This document shows positions 60,365 through 64,000 of a stretch of 64,000 nt of DNA, piece after piece. The stretch comes from Bacillota bacterium (GTDB taxonomy: Bacteria; Bacillota; Clostridia; Christensenellales; CAG-138). The position numbers and the translations under genes were made by a program. The stretch covers positions 17,341 to 81,340 of the forward strand of contig JAEXEN010000036.1 in the NCBI GenBank assembly GCA_023400985.1, written 5' to 3'. Within the stretch, counting starts at the first letter, position 1. Each line of letters starts with the position of its first letter. The notes under the pieces were generated by a model that saw nothing but the letters and a program-made list of their open reading frames with translations, was not told the DNA's origin and did not search any database.

Positions 60365-60874
60365 TTATTCTTTCGTTCGCTCCATGTAGACAGGCATAAA
60401 ATCCATTTCTTGCTCGCTTTCCATAAGATGTGCGGGCATTTCCTTTTTTACAAAATGCAGCCGCTCATACAACGCGATCGCCTTCGCGTTTTCCGGATTT
60501 GGGTCCACCCAAACCTTTGAAGCGCCGTTTTCGAAGGCTTTTTCTATCGCGAAAGAAAGCGCCGTAAAGGCGACGCCTTTTCCCCGTGCCGCAGGGAGAA
60601 GCTTGATATCCAAAGACGCTGCGTTTCCGTGTGAATGATCGATGGCGTAAAAGGCCTCGCCGCAATAGCCGAGTTCCTTTGTGTAAACGGAATAGTGGTT
60701 CACGGCCGGCCTGCTTTTTTCGATCCGGCGGTACCATGCTTCCATGCCCGCCATGGTCTCGCCCAAGCCTTGGGGAAAGCCCACAAACTTCATGACATCC
60801 CCGCTGTTCCATAGTTCGAGCACGTTTTTAAGGTCTTCTTTTTCCGTTTCCTTGATGATGAAATTTTCATGCAC
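60365..60874 (-). CDS. GNAT family N-acetyltransferase (RimJ/RimL-like)
   Basis: 169 residues from a GTG at 60874 that follows GGAGGG by 9 bases. The acetyl-CoA site region is LDIKLLPAARGKGVAFTAL, followed by ALYERLHFVKKE near the C-terminus. It resembles acetyltransferases that act on ribosomal proteins or small molecules. Its stop abuts the RCC1 remnant, so the remnant's missing front may have been replaced when this gene arrived. Confidence 0.87.
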   Translation of the reverse strand: MHENFIIKETEKEDLKNVLELWNSGDVMKFVGFPQGLGETMAGMEAWYRRIEKSRPAVNHYSVYTKELGYCGEAFYAIDHSHGNAASLDIKLLPAARGKGVAFTALSFAIEKAFENGASKVWVDPNPENAKAIALYERLHFVKKEMPAHLMESEQEMDFMPVYMERTKE

Positions 60875-60962
60875 GGCGTTACGCCCTCCGTTGCCTCAAA
60901 TACTGCCGCTATTATAGGGATGGGGCCGTGCCTTGCGCAAAGGACTTTTCAAATTAAAAAGG

Positions 60963-61322
60963 TCATTCCTTTACAGCCGATGGTCGTATCCGGCTCGTTG
61001 CCGGATACTTCTGCGCGTTTTTGACGGTTTTGTCCTCGACGGCTTTCGCCAGGTCTACGTTAAAATGCTCGCATAACCGGCAGATATACCAAAAAATATC
61101 GGCAAGCTCTTCCTGCAAATGCAGGTACTCTTCGGCGTCTTCTTTTACGCTGTCTGCCCGGTCCGAATGCAGCCACATAAATATCTCGGCAAGTTCCGCC
61201 GCCTCCACCGTCAAGGCCATAACAAGGTCTTTGGCGTTTTGATCTTTATACCATCCCCGCGCATCCGAAAAATCCTGTATATGCTTTTTGAGTTCCGCAA
61301 TGGTCGTTATGTTGTCGGTCAT
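60963..61322 (-). CDS. MazG-like nucleotide pyrophosphohydrolase
   Basis: 119 residues from the ATG at 61322 (GAGGATC upstream; another ATG four codons earlier overlaps that site). It has the all-alpha NTP-PPase pattern: EAAELAEIFMWLHS and EELADIFWYICRL give the ExxE...ExxD metal motifs, plus the Trp-rich start FSDARGWYKDQ. The short dCTP-pyrophosphatase-type members clean non-canonical or excess dNTPs. Stand-alone gene in the accessory patch. Confidence 0.88.
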   Translation of the reverse strand: MTDNITTIAELKKHIQDFSDARGWYKDQNAKDLVMALTVEAAELAEIFMWLHSDRADSVKEDAEEYLHLQEELADIFWYICRLCEHFNVDLAKAVEDKTVKNAQKYPATSRIRPSAVKE

Positions 61323-61371
61323 GTTGATCCTCATTTACTCTTGTTAATTGTGCTGCTACATTTCTGGGATT

Positions 61372-62058
61372 CTATAGATCCGTTTCCTTACTTTCCAACC
61401 GGTCACGCAACTCGCTTAATGTTATGCCATCCTTAACAAAAAATCTCCATCCGTTCACATGTGTGCTCTCCAGCCAATCCCGTTTTTCAACCAGAAGCTT
61501 AAGGGCAAGAGCCGATACGGAATACTTCTCCCCTTGATATTCAACGAGGTTTTTGTCGTCAACGACTCTGGCGGATATGCTGTCGTCAAACATGAACATG
61601 ATTTCTTCGCCGATGGGCAGCCCCAGCAGCTTAAAAGAATTGTTTACACGCTTCGGCTGGTTCTCGGCAAGCGCCTCCTCTTGAGCCTGTTCCCGTGTGG
61701 GGACGTAAAGCCTTAAATTTTCCCTGTCGTTCCTGAGCGTTGCAACATCGTTAAAAATTCCATACGCGGTCTCCGGAGATATCCGAAAGAACTCCCGCTC
61801 ACGAATCCGCCCGTTGCTCAAATTTTCGCGGGCATGCAACGAATCGTCCACCCTGTCGATAAGGCTGTGGATATGCTTTTCAACGAGTTGTGGGTTGTCG
61901 ACTTCGTAGACTGCATAGCAGCGGTATGAAAGCGGTATATTCGGAGGGGCGTTCAGCTCCCGCAGGCGGCTTCCGATATCGTTGCGCTCCGTCATGCCGA
62001 TTTTTACCCAACCATCAAGGCATGGATTTGTTAAAATGTATACGAGGCCCTTTTTCAT
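61372..62058 (-). CDS. T5orf172/GIY-YIG-type nuclease-like protein with RAMA/DUF4357-like C-terminus
   Basis: 228 residues. Residues 1-100 are of the T5orf172 type in the GIY-YIG superfamily: GLVYILTNPCLDGWVKIGMT, with RLRELN and VEKHIHSLID including the acidic catalytic region. The C-terminus (about 165-225: YQGEKYSVSALALKLL, then VNGWRFFVKDG) resembles RAMA or DUF4357 modules seen with restriction and DNA-modification proteins. It may cut or bind nucleic acid. No methylase or other defence gene is adjacent. Confidence 0.75.
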   Translation of the reverse strand: MKKGLVYILTNPCLDGWVKIGMTERNDIGSRLRELNAPPNIPLSYRCYAVYEVDNPQLVEKHIHSLIDRVDDSLHARENLSNGRIREREFFRISPETAYGIFNDVATLRNDRENLRLYVPTREQAQEEALAENQPKRVNNSFKLLGLPIGEEIMFMFDDSISARVVDDKNLVEYQGEKYSVSALALKLLVEKRDWLESTHVNGWRFFVKDGITLSELRDRLESKETDL

Positions 62059-62379
62059 TTCACTGACGCTCCCGCTCGATACTATAACCCTATTTTATGG
62101 TATAAGGTATTGTTTTTTAATGCTCTCGCTGTATGTATAGTTGATTTTATCCGTATTATTTTTGGTTGTTGAAACTTCGTGTCGTCCGGCGCTTCGGGGT
62201 CGTCCGGCTGATATGATTGATACTGTAAACCGTATAGGAATATGTCACGCCGCTTTTACCTGTCAGAAACACGGCGTCGCCTTCTATCATCTAATACCAA
62301 AACCCCGAATTCTGCTTTTTTATCAGTGAATATTATGGCTAATTTTGATAATACTCTAAAAAAAGCATCGAGGATGTGA
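62059..62379. other. Intergenic region upstream of gerA; no gene seen
   Basis: 321 bases, AT-rich at both ends with a GC-richer middle. A 62-codon plus-strand frame (62141-62329) has no ribosome-binding site and no recognisable feature. The last 60 bases hold a candidate forespore promoter. Confidence 0.5.
62327..62356 (+). promoter_or_regulatory. Candidate sigma-G promoter of the gerA gene
   Basis: TGAATA at 62327-62332 matches the sigma-G -35 exactly; after a 17-base spacer comes AATACTC at 62350-62356, which matches CATACTA at five of seven positions. The start would be about 20 bases before the TTG codon. Confidence 0.45.
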
Positions 62380-64000
62380 TTGCTATTGTTCTTCGGATAT
62401 ATCATACGGAAACTGCACTATCTGACTAATTCAAAGCGGGTTCAATGGGAAGGCGGTGATGAGGCTGCAAAAGCAAGCGATGGGGATGCTATAAAAATAA
62501 CAAAGAGGCTCCAAGAGAATATAAAAAATATGAAGGCCGCACTGGACGATGCGCAGGACTTAAGAATACAACCGTTAAGATTTGGACCGGACAGCATTTT
62601 GTCGGGTGCGCTTATATTTATCGATGGGTTGGTTGACAACCCCACTCTGACCGATGCGATACTGCGCCCGTTGAAAAATTGGCGCGTTGAAGATGCGCAG
62701 CTTTTGGCAAAAACCGCCCTGCTAGACGTGTTAGAACAGGAGGTGCTGTGTGCCGCCTCTGCAAAAATCGTTCGGTCGGTCCCCGAGCTTGCCACGGGCT
62801 GCCTGTCGGGCGATACGGTATTGCTCGTGGACGGTTACGCGGGCGGGCTTGTGATGGATTCGAAAGGCTGGGACAAACGCGCCGTTTCCGAGCCACAGTC
62901 CGAATCGGTGGTGCGCGGCCCGCGGGAAGGATTTACTGAGAACCTGCGCACCAATACGTCCCTGATCCGGCGCAAGATACGCAACGGGCAGTTGAAGGTG
63001 GAGCAGATGACCGTGGGCCGTAAAACCCAAACCTGCATATGCCTGATGTACCTTGACGGCGTGGCGAATCCCCGGGTGGTGGAAACGGTCAAATCCCGTA
63101 TAAGCAAGCTGGACGTCGAGTCAATATTGGAAACCGGCTACATTGAGGAATACATTGAGGACGCGCCCTTTTCGCCTTTCGGCACCATAGGATACAGCGA
63201 GAAACCCGACGTAGTAGCGGCGAAGATATTGGAGGGCCGGGTCGCTATCGTGGTGGACGGCACGCCCTTTGTGCTGACCGCGCCCATGCTGTTTGCCGAG
63301 AGTTTTCAGACTGCAGAAGACTATTATAACCGGTCGTTGTATGCAAGCCTGATACGAATTCTGCGTTTTGTTGCCTTTATGATCGCGATATTTGCACCGG
63401 CAATATACATCGCACTTGTTTCGTTTCAGCATGAGCTTATCCCTACCACACTGCTGTTCACCTTTGCAAAAGCGCGGGAAGGCACGCCCTTTCCGGCCTT
63501 TATCGAAGCGGCTATTATGGTGCTCGCGTTTGAGATCCTGCGCGAAGCCGGTGTTCGGCTGCCACGGCCGGTGGGACAAGCAATCAGCATTGTGGGCGCG
63601 CTAATCATGGGCGACGCCGCCGTAAATGCCGGTATCGTCGGTGCGCCAATGGTGATTGTCGTTGCCATCACGGCAGTAGCCGGATTTTTAATACCCAATA
63701 TGAACGACGCGAGTTCCATGCTTCGAGCCGTTATGATGGCCATGGCGGCGTTTATAGGATTTTACGGCGTCGCTTTTGGTTTTCTTGGAATGCTGGTGCA
63801 TCTGGCCACGCTGGAATCATTCGGAGTGCCGTATCTTGGCTACTTCGACAATGCTGAGGGTGCGCAGGATACTCTGATACGCATGCCGATTTGGTTTATG
63901 GTCAAGCGCCCCAAAGGTATCGCGTGCGGCGATACCACGCGCGGGCGGCGTTTCGTCCCGCCGCTTCGCCCACATGCACCCGACGAGGAAGGAGAAGAAC
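62380..64000 (+). CDS. Spore germination protein, GerA family A subunit (partial, runs off the window)
   Basis: About 540 residues from a TTG at 62380 with GAGG six bases upstream, directly after an in-frame stop; the frame is open to the window's right edge. A soluble N-terminal region (FGPDSILSGALIFIDGLVDN, DTVLLVDGYAGGLVMDSKGW, EPQSESVVRGPREGFTENLRTN) precedes about five TM helices from residue 325 (LRFVAFMIAIFAPAIYIALVSF, LIPTTLLFTFAKAREGTPFPAFIEA). The segment VVRGPREGFTENLRTN is the hallmark of GerA proteins, part of the inner-membrane germinant receptor. gerB and gerC partners are expected beyond the edge. Confidence 0.95.
   Translation, partial: MLLFFGYIIRKLHYLTNSKRVQWEGGDEAAKASDGDAIKITKRLQENIKNMKAALDDAQDLRIQPLRFGPDSILSGALIFIDGLVDNPTLTDAILRPLKNWRVEDAQLLAKTALLDVLEQEVLCAASAKIVRSVPELATGCLSGDTVLLVDGYAGGLVMDSKGWDKRAVSEPQSESVVRGPREGFTENLRTNTSLIRRKIRNGQLKVEQMTVGRKTQTCICLMYLDGVANPRVVETVKSRISKLDVESILETGYIEEYIEDAPFSPFGTIGYSEKPDVVAAKILEGRVAIVVDGTPFVLTAPMLFAESFQTAEDYYNRSLYASLIRILRFVAFMIAIFAPAIYIALVSFQHELIPTTLLFTFAKAREGTPFPAFIEAAIMVLAFEILREAGVRLPRPVGQAISIVGALIMGDAAVNAGIVGAPMVIVVAITAVAGFLIPNMNDASSMLRAVMMAMAAFIGFYGVAFGFLGMLVHLATLESFGVPYLGYFDNAEGAQDTLIRMPIWFMVKRPKGIACGDTTRGRRFVPPLRPHAPDEEGEE

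Noticed and set aside
62141..62329. 62-codon frame upstream of gerA
   Set aside because: No ribosome-binding site and no recognisable features; the start codon is not supported.

Overview
The window looks like chromosomal DNA from an endospore-forming member of the Clostridia with a moderately high G+C content. Three genes carry the sporulation signal: spo0A (45656-46462), a SipL-like DUF3794+LysM protein (43594-45072), and the start of a GerA-type spore germination protein (from 62380). Strong GGAGG ribosome-binding sites, TTG/GTG starts and sigma-A-like promoters fit this. I see no rRNA, tRNA, CRISPR array, transposase or prophage.

Layout. 1-5.5 kb: a MATE exporter (cut by the window edge) divergent from a LysR regulator, then a coupled ABC ATPase/giant FtsX-type permease pair. 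5.8-10.9 kb (minus strand): a DUF3888-like small protein and an M20 peptidase-AroD/AroE fusion-MalQ row. 11.5-13.7 kb: a YbhJ-like aconitase-family hydratase. 14-15.6 kb: two tandem bacteriohemerythrins and an XRE/DUF5680 regulator. 16.1-18 kb: hpt-tilS. 18.3-25.6 kb (plus strand): ychF, an ANT(6)-like gene, an Rrf2 regulator, a C69 peptidase and a heterodimeric ABC exporter.

25.7-34.0 kb is the most striking block. It encodes a zinc-ribbon Ser/Thr kinase with an extracytoplasmic sensor-like domain, a zinc-ribbon FHA protein, a PP2C phosphatase, a secreted trypsin-like protease carrying a TM helix and a cytoplasmic FHA domain, a PrsW-type intramembrane protease fused to FHA, and an RsiV-like lipoprotein. 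Together they read as a phosphorylation-controlled membrane proteolysis module. A lipoprotein resembling the kinase ectodomain lies just beyond on the other strand. 36-47.9 kb holds housekeeping genes: mgtE and glnA (both with long structured leaders), a PlsC-like acyltransferase, an AEC carrier, a DUF1015 protein, the sporulation genes, a GNAT and a ferritin.

48-59.7 kb (minus strand) is a coherent catabolic operon: ROK regulator, ribose-type ABC transporter, two different esterases, a zinc alcohol dehydrogenase, an SDR, an FGGY kinase and a PfkB kinase. The set suggests uptake and breakdown of an ester-bearing sugar or polyol. 59.9-62.1 kb is a small accessory patch (broken RCC1-repeat fragment, GNAT, MazG-like, T5orf172 nuclease-like), followed by gerA.

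Intergenic DNA is rich in structured repeats. Three copies of a composite hairpin-array element (about 15.7-16.1, 34.1-34.4 and 37.6-37.9 kb) keep their architecture while their stems differ by compensatory changes. Simpler palindromic families are scattered elsewhere. Domain assignments come from reading motifs by eye; no database search was run.
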